Below, in pieces: positions 1 to 8,326 of a DNA stretch of 58,407 bases. Below the pieces are notes generated by a model. It saw only the letters and a list, made by a program, of their open reading frames with translations. It was not told where the DNA came from and searched no databases. Position numbers and translations under genes: made by a program. The DNA comes from JAEUMY01 sp031394355 (GTDB lineage Bacteria; Pseudomonadota; Gammaproteobacteria; Burkholderiales; Usitatibacteraceae). Every line of letters starts with the position of its first letter. Within the stretch, counting starts at the first letter, position 1. The DNA is taken from NCBI GenBank assembly GCA_031394355.1, contig JANNSU010000039.1:1-58407 (forward strand), read 5' to 3'.

Positions 1-152
1 CCCCCCCCCCCCTTCCAAAAAGCCAAAAAAAACCTCACACCCCCTGTTGTTTGCTGCCCCCCCGCTGTCTTTTTGCCGGCCGCCCCTCCGGCCCCCCGGC
101 GGGGCCGGGGGGGCCGCCGCGCGCCGCTGCACTGGTGCACCGTGTCAAGATC
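1..152. other. Low-complexity window edge, probably low-quality sequence
   Basis: The window opens with a run of twelve C followed by homopolymer-rich G/C and A blocks unlike anything else here. No coding pattern is visible. The partner toxin expected upstream of the following antidote gene is absent or unreadable. Most likely a contig end with homopolymer errors. Confidence 0.6.
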
Positions 153-428
153 ATGAATGACGACAAGGCCGTTCAATTGCTGCAGGATGATGCCGCCCTG
201 GCTGAGTATCTGACAGGCATTCTTGCAACCAATGATGCAGCGCTGCTTGCCGACACTCTGGGCAAACTGGCGCGTGGATACGGCATGCGCAAAATCGCCC
301 AGAACACCGGCATGTCCCGCGAAGCCCTGTACAAGGCGCTCCGACCCGAGGCACAGCCGCGCTTCGATACAGTCAATCGCGTTTGCAGCGCGCTGGGTGT
401 GAAGCTGGTGGTGATACCGGCGGACTGA
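153..428 (+). CDS. HigA-like addiction-module antidote (HTH protein)
   Basis: A 91-residue cytoplasmic protein matching the pattern of putative addiction-module antidotes (dnstrm_HI1420 type). An N-terminal helical part is followed by an HTH region with 'GMRKIAQNTGMSREALYKAL', and the C-terminus carries the usual 'ALGVKLVVIP'-type ending. Such antitoxins neutralise a RelE/HigB-type toxin encoded just upstream and repress their own promoter. No toxin is readable in the 150 bases upstream, which are low-complexity edge sequence, so the module is orphan or cut by the contig end. I chose the ATG at 153 because the longer frame runs into that low-quality stretch. Confidence 0.8.
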   Translation: MNDDKAVQLLQDDAALAEYLTGILATNDAALLADTLGKLARGYGMRKIAQNTGMSREALYKALRPEAQPRFDTVNRVCSALGVKLVVIPAD

Positions 429-480
429 GTCTTGAAGCAGTCAGCACCGGAGCCCCACTCCGGATGCGAAGAACGACCAC

Positions 481-494
481 TGCGAATATTCGCA
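481..494. repeat. Iterated palindrome, copy 1 (TGCGAATATTCGCA)
   Basis: Perfect 14-base palindrome in the 98-base gap between convergent genes (antidote ending at 428, DUF1992 gene ending at 527). One of 20 copies of the exact core GCGAATATTCGC in this window. Confidence 0.95.
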
Positions 495-526
495 AGCAGC
501 CTTCGTTCAAGAATGTGGCACAAGCC

Positions 527-868
527 TCACAGCGAACCCGATGCCCGCAACGCCTCAAGTCGGAGCGCAATGCGTTGCTCCAAATCGCTCAGCGCCCGGC
601 GAATAGCTGCCCGGTCCGCATCCGTGGTGGCCGCTTCGAGGTCTATCCGAAGCCGGGCGCGCTCATGAAACAGCTCGATCTCCGGCGGCAGCACGCCCGC
701 ATTCTTGAGGATCTTGAACGGCATGCGGAATTCAGCCGGTGTGGCGTCCCAGCCTGCATCCTCGATCATGGGCTTGCCATAGCCCTCTGCACCCTGCAGC
801 TCACCGCTTTCAGCGGCCTCGGCCAGCTTGCGGGCGATTTCGTCTTCCACGAGTTTGAGGTTGGGCAT
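527..868 (-). CDS. DUF1992 (DnaJ homologue subfamily C member 28-like) protein
   Basis: A 113-residue soluble protein with the DUF1992 arrangement: an N-terminal helix with 'EIARKLAEAAESGEL', a 'GAEGYGKPM' loop, a 'MPFKILKNAGVLPPEIEL' block, then a charged C-terminal helical hairpin. The family is widespread and uncharacterised; the human relative is a J-domain protein but the bacterial forms lack the J domain. It is monocistronic, with iterated palindromes on both sides. Length is usual for the family. Confidence 0.85.
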   Translation of the reverse strand: MPNLKLVEDEIARKLAEAAESGELQGAEGYGKPMIEDAGWDATPAEFRMPFKILKNAGVLPPEIELFHERARLRIDLEAATTDADRAAIRRALSDLEQRIALRLEALRASGSL

Positions 869-940
869 GTGAAACTTTCCTGATTCAGCTTGCAGGTGAC
901 TGGCCTCGATTGATGATTGTAATTCGCGATGCTGCCCGTC

Positions 941-954
941 TGCGAATATTCGCG
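941..954. repeat. Iterated palindrome, copy 2 (core exact, right flank G)
   Basis: TGCGAATATTCGCG, in the divergent gap between the DUF1992 gene (start 868) and the lipoprotein gene (start 1065). Confidence 0.93.
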
Positions 955-1064
955 ATGGCGGCCGCGGCCGGACAGTCGCTTGCGATGAATTCCTTTGCCG
1001 ACACTAGAGTGAAGGCAGGAATGGGATGACACTAGCGGCTCCATGACCTGAACACAGTACGCCC

Positions 1065-1823
1065 ATGCGCTCGAACTCATCCACATCAGGCCTTGCTGTC
1101 TGCTTCTGTATCGCCCTGAATCTGCTCCTTGCTGCCTGTACCGGCGGCAACAACAAGCAGCCCCTTGAGATCGGCGCGCATCGCGGCACGCTGGTCGTGC
1201 CTCCCGGCTGGAACGTGGTGAATCAGGGCGAGAAATGGGAAGTGCGCAAGGGTGAAGCATCCATCGTGCTGCATGACCTGGGGCCTGCGTCACCAGATGC
1301 CATGCAGCGCGAGGCAGCGCACATCATGGACCTGTGGCGCGGCAACGCCGACGGCGCGCAAACGCGGGTGAAGCGGCTGATGCCCAACGTCAACCGCTTT
1401 GTGGAAGAGCCGTATCGGACGCCAGTGATCAGTACCCTGCTGCCGCTGCTTGAGAATGCAGCGCCTGGTCTGCCTGAGGCAGAGGTGAATCAACGCTTTG
1501 CCGACTGGCGCGAGGCACTTGCTGCCCTGCCCACCCCAAGTCTGGACAAGCTCTCTGCCGCAGCGCTGCCCGTGACCGGGCACGACCGCCGCCGCGACAT
1601 CCAGTCGAACACGCAAGGCATCGTCGGTGGCAAGCCAGCGATGGACTACATGACCGTGACCCAAAGTACGCAGGACTCCAAGAAGCGCATTGTCATCGTC
1701 GACAACGGCGGCCAGCTCTTCGCCATCTACTTCGGCATCCTCGGACATGAAGCGCATCTGGACGCGTTTGACCGCGTGGTGCGCTCACTTCACTTCGATG
1801 CTGCGGCCAGCGATCGGCGGTGA
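1065..1823 (+). CDS. Exported lipoprotein of unknown function
   Basis: A 252-residue protein whose N-terminus is a lipoprotein signal ending in lipobox 'LLAAC' (about residues 21-25), predicting acylation at the cysteine and anchoring in the cell envelope. The mature part has no domain I recognise; the C-terminal third reads like a short beta-rich fold ('IVIVDNGGQLFAIYFGI'). It converges on, and overlaps by 34 bases, the 3' end of the YCF48-like gene on the other strand. Confidence 0.7.
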   Translation: MRSNSSTSGLAVCFCIALNLLLAACTGGNNKQPLEIGAHRGTLVVPPGWNVVNQGEKWEVRKGEASIVLHDLGPASPDAMQREAAHIMDLWRGNADGAQTRVKRLMPNVNRFVEEPYRTPVISTLLPLLENAAPGLPEAEVNQRFADWREALAALPTPSLDKLSAAALPVTGHDRRRDIQSNTQGIVGGKPAMDYMTVTQSTQDSKKRIVIVDNGGQLFAIYFGILGHEAHLDAFDRVVRSLHFDAAASDRR

Positions 1824-2983
1824 ATCAACTGCGCGCCCTCGCGCGTCCGGCTGCCCACCGCCCATACCGCGTTGCCGCCCTGAACGAATAGCGCGCGAAT
1901 GTCCTCGCCCGCAATATCGGCCTCGACGCGCCAGGTGACACCGCCGTCTTGCGTATGCAGGATGAGTGAGCGGCCGTGATTGGGGTAATAGCCGGCAATC
2001 CAGCCCCGTGATGCGTCAACGAAACGCACTGCAGACAGTGTGAGGCCGGGTGTGCGATCCCCCGCATCGATGACAACCGACTTTCCACCAGCTTGGGGCA
2101 CGGTCTCAAGCTTGGTCTTGGAGCGTGCATCCGCCACACCGGTGTCCTGCCGAGACCACGTCGCGCCTCCATCACGTGTGGCGAAAATCGTGCCCTCGTC
2201 ACCCACCACCCAGCCCGTGCGCTCGTCCACAAAATGTATGCCCCAGAATGTGGGTCGCCCCTGCGCAGGCAGTGGCAGTGCGACCGGCTCCCAACTCACC
2301 CCGCCATCGTCGGACCGCAGCAGGCTGCCGTTGGCGCCCGCCAGCCAGCCTTCCGAATCACTCACGAAATGCACCGCCCGGCCGCCCACCTGAGACTGCC
2401 GATCCGGCGGCGCGATCTTCTGCCAGACGCTACCGCTGTCTGTCGTCTGCCAGACGCCGTTGTCGCCCACCGCCCAGCCCATCGAGTCCCCCAGAAACAT
2501 GAGGTCGCTCACGTACCCGCTGCCGCCATTCACGGTGGCGCGCGACCAGTTCTCGCCACCATCTGTCGTGAGCAGGAAGCCTCCCCCGCCCGTGGTGGCA
2601 ATGCCGCGATCCGGACCGAAAAAGCGCAAGCCGCTGACAAGTAGCCCGCCGCGTGTGCCGCCATCGGCGACGATGTTGCTGGTGAAGCGCCAGGTCTTGC
2701 CCCCGTCCCGCGTGCGGCCAAGGAGTCCACCCACCACATTGAAGTTGCCACCGGCCACCCAGCCATTCTGGGAATCCTCGAACCAGACGGCGCGCAGGTC
2801 AGCTGAAGTGCCGAGCTTGAAGGACTCCCACGAACTGACAGCGCGCTTGCTGCAGGCCGCAACGCCTAGCAGCAGCGCAGCAATGAGCCCGAGGAAGATC
2901 CCCACGCTCCACCGCCCACTACCTGCAACGACTTGCGTTGTGGTGATGAACACTCGCACGGTGCCCGGGAATGGCATGTTCAA
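1790..2983 (-). CDS. YCF48/BNR-repeat beta-propeller lipoprotein
   Basis: A 397-residue exported protein. An N-terminal membrane signal runs to a lipobox near 'LLLGVAAC'. The rest is built of repeated units of the 'GWAVGDNGVWQTTDSG' and 'GWVVGDEGTIFATRDGG' kind, typical of the YCF48/BNR beta-propeller (at least six blades visible). In phototrophs such proteins help photosystem II assembly; in heterotrophs the role is unknown and may be in protein assembly or binding at the envelope. Its 3' end overlaps the convergent lipoprotein gene. Confidence 0.85.
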   Translation of the reverse strand: MNMPFPGTVRVFITTTQVVAGSGRWSVGIFLGLIAALLLGVAACSKRAVSSWESFKLGTSADLRAVWFEDSQNGWVAGGNFNVVGGLLGRTRDGGKTWRFTSNIVADGGTRGGLLVSGLRFFGPDRGIATTGGGGFLLTTDGGENWSRATVNGGSGYVSDLMFLGDSMGWAVGDNGVWQTTDSGSVWQKIAPPDRQSQVGGRAVHFVSDSEGWLAGANGSLLRSDDGGVSWEPVALPLPAQGRPTFWGIHFVDERTGWVVGDEGTIFATRDGGATWSRQDTGVADARSKTKLETVPQAGGKSVVIDAGDRTPGLTLSAVRFVDASRGWIAGYYPNHGRSLILHTQDGGVTWRVEADIAGEDIRALFVQGGNAVWAVGSRTREGAQLIHRRSLAAASK

Positions 2984-3030
2984 TGGCTCACGCTCCGATG
3001 GCTTGCATGGAGGCGGTCAGTCGGGCCGAC

Positions 3031-3177
3031 TCAGCCTTCCTTCGGTGGAACCGGCTCAGTCTCCGGCGCCGGAGGCTCCCCCGCTGCATTTGCCTTCTTC
3101 TGTGCCTTTTCGGCTTTCTTCTTCTTTTTCTCCAACTCGCGTTGACGCTTCTCAAACTGGAAATTTGGCTTTGCCAT
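3031..3177 (-). CDS. Small lysine-rich conserved protein
   Basis: 48 residues starting 'MAKPNFQFEKRQRELEKKKK', a highly charged helix, then a Pro/Glu-rich tail. Small proteins with the same beginning are common and uncharacterised in beta- and gammaproteobacteria. The ATG at 3177 is preceded by a GGAGAG ribosome-binding site at good spacing, which fixes the start. The lysine-rich helix suggests nucleic-acid or ribosome contact, but this is inference. Confidence 0.75.
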   Translation of the reverse strand: MAKPNFQFEKRQRELEKKKKKAEKAQKKANAAGEPPAPETEPVPPKEG

Positions 3178-3241
3178 GATCTCTCCGGTGGTCTCGATAA
3201 CAGTCACAATACCTGATGCGCGGAAAATTTTCGCTTGGCGC

Positions 3242-3255
3242 TGCGAATATTCGCA
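3242..3255. repeat. Iterated palindrome, copy 3 (TGCGAATATTCGCA)
   Basis: Between two co-directional minus-strand genes (start of the lysine-rich protein at 3177 and stop of the next gene at 3282). Confidence 0.95.
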
Positions 3256-3281
3256 TTGGCGCGAAGAGCGCCGCCCGTGCA

Positions 3282-3806
3282 TCAACCCGAATGTTGACGC
3301 AACCTGGCACCCGCAGCACGCAACAGCGCGCGTGAATACAGCTTGTGAAAGCCCAGCAGTGCATGAAACACGAAGCCCAGGCTGGGCTTGTCACCGGCAC
3401 CTCCTGCCACGGCAACCACAGCGGAGCCGAAATGGAGCCGCGTTACATCGCCCTCTTGCTTCGCGACCGGCTCCACCATGAACCAGGACCGTGTCCGCCC
3501 GGCGCTGACGAGTAGTTCATGCGCAGTACGCGCCTCAACGTGCCATGCAGCAAACCTGTCTGCAGCACCAATCGCAATCGCATGCGCCTCGTCATCCGTC
3601 GATGGGCGGCGCACCAGCCACGTCAGGATGAACCGTTCCAGCCGGAACAGGGGCGTCGTATAGAACGCCTCGACAAAGGCGGCAAGCGGAATGGCACCGT
3701 CGACTTCAGTGCAATAGCTGTCTGTGAAGGAGTGGCCGTCGTGGTATTTGGCGAGGAGTGCTGCGGGATGCACGGTGCTGCTGCGAATATTCGCACCGCT
3801 CCTCAT
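3282..3806 (-). CDS. Conserved protein of unknown function (paralogue A)
   Basis: About 174 residues. The core block (FTDxYCxEV, AFYTTPLFxLERFIL, RPSTD, AGRTRSWFMVE, FGSxVV) is shared with the gene at 7615-8211, so the two are paralogues. The C-terminus 'LLGFHKLYSRALLRAA' looks complete. I do not know its function; no signal peptide is evident. ATG at 3806 overlaps the upstream stop (ATGA) behind a GGGGGAA ribosome-binding site and gives the same N-terminal length as the paralogue, so I prefer it. An alternative is GTG at 3773. With the ATG start, codons for Ala-Asn-Ile-Arg are the iterated palindrome. Confidence 0.65.
   Translation of the reverse strand: MRSGANIRSSTVHPAALLAKYHDGHSFTDSYCTEVDGAIPLAAFVEAFYTTPLFRLERFILTWLVRRPSTDDEAHAIAIGAADRFAAWHVEARTAHELLVSAGRTRSWFMVEPVAKQEGDVTRLHFGSAVVAVAGGAGDKPSLGFVFHALLGFHKLYSRALLRAAGARLRQHSG
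3782..3795. repeat. Iterated palindrome, copy 4 (TGCGAATATTCGCA)
   Basis: Lies at the 5' end of the gene at 3282-3806: inside its first ten codons if ATG 3806 is used, or in its leader if GTG 3773 is used. Confidence 0.95.
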
Positions 3807-4408
3807 TGCAGTCTTTCCCCCGCCGTACAGGCCTCCAGCAGTTTTGCCAACCGCGCTGCCCGAGTCTCCGCCCGCTTCGCGGTGGTCACCCAATGAAGAA
3901 TGACTTTCTTGTAGCCGGGCGGTGTCGTCTCGAAGAACTGCCAGGCGGCCTTGTTGCGCTTGAATGCGCGCAGTTCGACAGCGGACAGCTCAGCGGTGTC
4001 GGCTTGCTCGAATGCATAGACCCCTGACTTTGCCTCCTTCCGATGCGCGAAGGCCTTCGTACCCGCCGGTGTCATTCGCCCATCAAGCAGAAGCTGCTTG
4101 AACTTGGCAATGTTGACGTTGCTCCAGATGGAGTTGGGCCTCCTCGGCGTGAAGCGGATGGAATACGTATCGTCGTCGATGCGTCGGCGCACACCATCGA
4201 TCCAGCCAAAGCACAGTGCTTCATCCACCGATTCAGACCAGGTCATGCTCGGGCGACCGGAGCCCACCTTGTGGAAACCAACGAGCAACTCGGTTTCGTT
4301 GGCAGCGTTGGATTCAAGCCAGACACGGAATGCTGCAGGTGTTTTGAAAGATTTGGGTGGGGGCATGAAGGGCAAGGCAACATGGGTCAACGGGTCAGTG
4401 CTGTCCAT
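3803..4408 (-). CDS. YdeI/OmpD-associated family protein
   Basis: About 201 residues with the hallmarks of the YdeI/OmpD-associated family: 'WLESNAANETELLVGFHK', 'EALCFGWIDG', 'RFTPRRPNSIWSNVN', and a C-terminal 'PPGYKKVILHWVTTAKRAETR' helical region rich in basic residues. Members are cytoplasmic or periplasmic and have been linked to bacteriocin or antimicrobial-peptide resistance, but the mechanism is unknown. It overlaps the downstream gene by an ATGA junction, which suggests translational coupling. The start at 4408 (MDSTD) was chosen over a longer frame with an uncharacteristic arginine-rich leader. Confidence 0.85.
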   Translation of the reverse strand: MDSTDPLTHVALPFMPPPKSFKTPAAFRVWLESNAANETELLVGFHKVGSGRPSMTWSESVDEALCFGWIDGVRRRIDDDTYSIRFTPRRPNSIWSNVNIAKFKQLLLDGRMTPAGTKAFAHRKEAKSGVYAFEQADTAELSAVELRAFKRNKAAWQFFETTPPGYKKVILHWVTTAKRAETRAARLAKLLEACTAGERLQ

Positions 4409-4550
4409 TATCGACCCACACGGCGTTGCGTAACGATGTCGGACGCTTTCGACACCCGATCTGCGGCGTGACAATCCGAAGGTTCTGTTCCTCATCCACG
4501 GTACTGTCAGCCATCCGGGCGGCAGAAAGCCGTGATCCGCCCTGAGAACG

Positions 4551-7481
4551 CTAGGGAAGCGCCAGCTCTGCGCGTCGCAACTCGTAGTTGCCGCCCGCCG
4601 GAGGACGAGCGTAGTAGAACACCCACGCCAGATTGTTGCCCAGATAGACCTCAGGATCGAGCCGGTTCAGGGTTTCCTGTCCGCTGACCCGGCGCAGCAC
4701 CGCGTCATCTGTGACGCTCGTCAGCCAGACCTGCGCCGGAAACGAGCCGGGCGTGCCGCCGCCATCGAGGATGATGTAGGTGGCATAGCTTCTGCCCTTC
4801 CAGGTGAAGGGCTCCATCGATGCTGCCGTGCGCGGGTTGGCCAGCCCCGTGTTCTGCGCCGTGAATTGCCGCAAGGTCGGAAAGAGACCCGTCGCGGGAT
4901 CCTGCCGGTACACGGCACCGGTGACCGTGCCATTCACGCCGCCCAGCAGGTACTGCTGGTTGTTCAGCACTGCAGGGAAGTCATCGAGATGATCGAAGGG
5001 ATCGTTGGAAACGATCTTGGTCGTGGTGGCAAGGCCCGCCACGTCCACAACCTTCATTTGCAACTTTCCGCTGGCGTCATTGAAGCCATAACTGAAGCGA
5101 GGCAGCCCTGGAAACCAGCGAAAAATGGTGGCGAGGAAGCTGGGGGTCTGGAAATAGAAGTCCACAGGGCCGCTCGTGATCGCAACTTCTGCACCAGGTT
5201 GTGCCAGGTCAGCGAACCAGAGTTGTTGTCTGCCTTGCGTATCGTTCTGGATGTAAAGCAGATAAGCATCAGTCCTTGCTGGCAGGCGGCTTGGGTACGG
5301 ATATTGGCGGGTCGTGTTGGCAGGCAGCGGAAGTATCGTGACCGTGGCCGTGGTCGGACTGGTGGGTCGCACCTGCAACACGCGGCCGAGCCGGTCGATC
5401 GTCACCAGGAAGACACCCGTAGTGTCCATGCCCCATTGCGGCGCCGACGTGATTGGCGTGTTGGGTATCTGAAATCCGCGACCATCGGGCGGAATCAATT
5501 CGGCGGTGTTGGGATCGATGCCGCCAATCCACACGACTGGCCCGGTCGGAAATGTCTCCTGCCAGGCGATGTAGCGCATGTTGGGCGATATCTCCAGGCT
5601 GAAGTAGTTGGTAGTGGGGTCCCCTACGCGAATGTCCTTGGGCACGTTCTGCAACTGCTTGCGGGACAGGTTGGTCAGCCCGCTGCTGGCTTGTGCGAGG
5701 CCTTCCGACTCCAGCCATGCAAAGGCTGAAGCGCGCTGCTGCAGCGTCGCATCAAACCACGCCACGCCGGCCGCTGCGATCCAGGTTTGGAATGCGGGCG
5801 GGGTTCCTGGTGTGGCATTGAGGTTGAAGGAGTTGTGCTGGGCCAGGATATCGTTGATGAATACCTCGGCCTTGTTGGGGGCAGCGAGCTTCTGGAACGG
5901 GATGCGCCGGTCGGCGGGACCTTCACCGCCCTGAAACTCCCCGGTATCGTCGCCCAATCCGGTCTGAATCAACACGGGCATGCTGACATCGGCCCACGAG
6001 TGGTTGTTGCCGCCCCGATCGAACCAGCCAAACTGTCCCGGCCCCTGCGGCGAGAGCGCCAAGGCACTCTTGATCGCTGGCTCCTTCGATGACACTGCGG
6101 TCAGCGTACCCAGGTCATAGCGCGCGCCCGCCACAGCCATCGTGGTGTAGGCACCAAACGAATGTCCGGCCATGCCGATGTTGTTGGCATCAACGCGGGC
6201 ACTGATACCGAAGTGGGCAGCGATCGTGGCGATTTGCGAGACCACCAGGCGCGCGTCGCCGGGCCGGAAATAGCGCAACGCTTCTTCCGTGTTGCAGCCG
6301 GGCTTGCCAATGGCCGCACAGGCAAAGTTGGAACCTGCCGTGTCGAGGTTGTGACTGATATGAACGACCACGTAGCCGGCGCGCGTGAGCACGTCACCCC
6401 ACTCGGGATTGCCAAAGCTGCATACATCGCGCGGCCCGCCACCATGCGAGAAAACCACCACCGGCCGTTGACCCGTTGCATTGATCGGGTATCGCACCTG
6501 CACCGGTACGGCACGCTGGCGCGACACATCCTGCAAGGTGAAGCACGAGCTGCCGGCCGCGCTGGCCAGCGTCGGCTGAAAGGCATCGCCTTGATAGAGA
6601 GCGGGTGGCGGCGGCGCACCAAAGGCCAGTCGCTCGATGGATTTGCTTTGGGTCAGCCCATCGACGGTGTAGGTCATGGTTGCGTTGTGGAGGCCGCTGA
6701 ACGCAAGCGTCATGCTGCCAACCGAGCGCTGCGAAAACGCGGCCGCGTTATACGGCACGCCAACGACCGGCGCGCCGGTTGCCACGGTGAGCGGGCCCTG
6801 ATAGGTCGTCGAATTGAGCCAGGTGCCCCCACCCAGGATGTACCAGATCGGCTTGCCATTCGAACCAAAGGTGTACCAGGCGGCCACCAGCGTTGCGCCC
6901 TGTTGGGCAATGGCAATGCCCCAGCCATTCTGGCTCGTACCACCCGACCACACTGCAGCGTAATCATTCACAGCGCTGCCCGATCCATAGATGAGGCGCT
7001 TGATGGACTTCGTACCCGTCACACCATTCGCGCTGTAATTCATGATCGCGTTGTTGCTGTCACTGAAGGTGAGCGCCAGCGTACCGATCTGCGGGCCGGG
7101 TACGAACAGTGCGGGGTCATAATTTGAAAACGGTGCACCACTCACCGACTGAAACAAGGGGCCAGTGAACGTGGTGAACGTGGAATTCCAGGTGCCGCCT
7201 TGCATGAGATAGTAGGTGGGGGCGCCATCAGGTCCGAACACGTACCAGCCCGCTACCAGCGTATCGCCTTGCTGTGCAATGTTGAGGCCCCAACCGTTTT
7301 CGCCAGGGCCGCCAGACCAGACGTCCTGGTAGTTCGCAGCAAGCGCCTTGGTTGGTGTGATGGTCTGAGCGGGTACGTTGACAACCAGTATCAGCATCCC
7401 GCCAAACAGGATAGCGATGCGGGATGCGCGCAGCACATGGAGGATATGGGCGCAACACCAACGAGGGAAACTCAAGTTCAC
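4551..7481 (-). CDS. Exported three-part fusion: tandem Trp/Gly repeats, alpha/beta hydrolase, beta-propeller
   Basis: A 976-residue protein with an N-terminal signal segment (about 20-39). Residues ~50-165 and ~173-288 are two copies of a repeat with core 'WSGGxxxNGWGxxIAQQG' followed by 'AxWYxFGxxGxPxxYxxxGGTW', a module seen in exported proteobacterial proteins. Residues ~300-620 form an alpha/beta hydrolase like PAF-acetylhydrolase or dienelactone hydrolase: oxyanion 'FSHGGG' (about 344-349), nucleophile elbow 'GHSFG' with Ser441, and a candidate catalytic His in 'AQHNSF'. The last third resembles a beta-propeller. Likely a secreted esterase; the substrate is unknown. Confidence 0.75.
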   Translation of the reverse strand: MNLSFPRWCCAHILHVLRASRIAILFGGMLILVVNVPAQTITPTKALAANYQDVWSGGPGENGWGLNIAQQGDTLVAGWYVFGPDGAPTYYLMQGGTWNSTFTTFTGPLFQSVSGAPFSNYDPALFVPGPQIGTLALTFSDSNNAIMNYSANGVTGTKSIKRLIYGSGSAVNDYAAVWSGGTSQNGWGIAIAQQGATLVAAWYTFGSNGKPIWYILGGGTWLNSTTYQGPLTVATGAPVVGVPYNAAAFSQRSVGSMTLAFSGLHNATMTYTVDGLTQSKSIERLAFGAPPPPALYQGDAFQPTLASAAGSSCFTLQDVSRQRAVPVQVRYPINATGQRPVVVFSHGGGPRDVCSFGNPEWGDVLTRAGYVVVHISHNLDTAGSNFACAAIGKPGCNTEEALRYFRPGDARLVVSQIATIAAHFGISARVDANNIGMAGHSFGAYTTMAVAGARYDLGTLTAVSSKEPAIKSALALSPQGPGQFGWFDRGGNNHSWADVSMPVLIQTGLGDDTGEFQGGEGPADRRIPFQKLAAPNKAEVFINDILAQHNSFNLNATPGTPPAFQTWIAAAGVAWFDATLQQRASAFAWLESEGLAQASSGLTNLSRKQLQNVPKDIRVGDPTTNYFSLEISPNMRYIAWQETFPTGPVVWIGGIDPNTAELIPPDGRGFQIPNTPITSAPQWGMDTTGVFLVTIDRLGRVLQVRPTSPTTATVTILPLPANTTRQYPYPSRLPARTDAYLLYIQNDTQGRQQLWFADLAQPGAEVAITSGPVDFYFQTPSFLATIFRWFPGLPRFSYGFNDASGKLQMKVVDVAGLATTTKIVSNDPFDHLDDFPAVLNNQQYLLGGVNGTVTGAVYRQDPATGLFPTLRQFTAQNTGLANPRTAASMEPFTWKGRSYATYIILDGGGTPGSFPAQVWLTSVTDDAVLRRVSGQETLNRLDPEVYLGNNLAWVFYYARPPAGGNYELRRAELALP

Positions 7482-7614
7482 AGTGGATCATCCACAGAAA
7501 AGGATTGGCTGAAGTCTATCGAGCTCGACCAGTCCCAATCCAAGGCAATTTGTAACAGCAGGTGGTTGAACAGAAACACTTCTCCCTTGGCCAATGGGAG
7601 GCAGAAGCTACTGC

Positions 7615-8211
7615 TTACAATTTTGCCTCGCTCCGGCCCACCCTCAATGCGCGATTGTCTTGCGGCATGCAGCGATAAAAAGTCACTCGGGTACAGGCAG
7701 GATCAACCAGGCCAAGAAAGGGGAGCCTCCGGCAACCCAACGGGCCGAATCGGCCATGCCGGTGTTCGGGCAATCTGGCTGTGAAGCCGACCGGCTCACA
7801 CCATCGCGGCGCACCCGACTTGGCCACCACTGACGAGCCGAAATACAACCGGGTGGCGAACGCCCCGTTCTCCACCCCCACCGCTTCCACCATGAACCAT
7901 GACCGCGTGCGCCCTGCAGCAACCAATAGCTGATTGTCGTTGCGAGCTTCAACCTGCCGGGCGGCGAACGTGTCTGCCCGACCGATCGCAAGTGCAGCCG
8001 CCTGTTCATCTGTCGATGGACGGCCCGCCAGCCATTTCAGGATGAAGCGCTCCAGCTTGAACAATGGCGTCGTGTAGAAGGCTGCAACGAACTTGGCCAG
8101 TGTGATCTCGCCTCCAACTTCAATGCAGTAACCATCAGTGAAGGCGTCTTTGTCGCTGTACATGCGAAGCAGCGCAGTCGTCGGCAGATCGCAGGGCTTG
8201 ATCGTGGACAC
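7615..8211 (-). CDS. Conserved protein of unknown function (paralogue B), altered C-terminus
   Basis: 198 residues from a GTG start. Residues ~10-130 align with the gene at 3282-3806 (FTDGYCIEV, AFYTTPLFKLERFIL, RPSTD, AGRTRSWFMVE, YFGSSVVA). After 'SGAPRW' the similarity stops: where paralogue A has 'LLGFHKLYSRALLRAA', this copy has an unrelated Arg/Cys-rich tail. I could not restore the tail in another frame, so the end may have been replaced or frameshifted. Function unknown. Confidence 0.6.
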   Translation of the reverse strand: MSTIKPCDLPTTALLRMYSDKDAFTDGYCIEVGGEITLAKFVAAFYTTPLFKLERFILKWLAGRPSTDEQAAALAIGRADTFAARQVEARNDNQLLVAAGRTRSWFMVEAVGVENGAFATRLYFGSSVVAKSGAPRWCEPVGFTARLPEHRHGRFGPLGCRRLPFLGLVDPACTRVTFYRCMPQDNRALRVGRSEAKL

Positions 8212-8263
8212 GGCCAGGTGATGTTCAGAACATCCGTTCGCGGCAGCGGGTCAGCACGTCCGC

Positions 8264-8283
8264 TCAGGCGAATATTCGCCTGA
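8264..8283. repeat. Iterated palindrome, copy 5, extended to 20 bases
   Basis: TCAGGCGAATATTCGCCTGA, a perfect 20-base palindrome around the common core, with G/C in place of the usual T/A at the seventh position. It lies between paralogue B (start 8211) and the DUF302 gene (stop 8327). Confidence 0.93.
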
Positions 8284-8326
8284 ATGGAACACCCATGCCG
8301 CGACGGCTATTTGCGATTCTGCGCAA

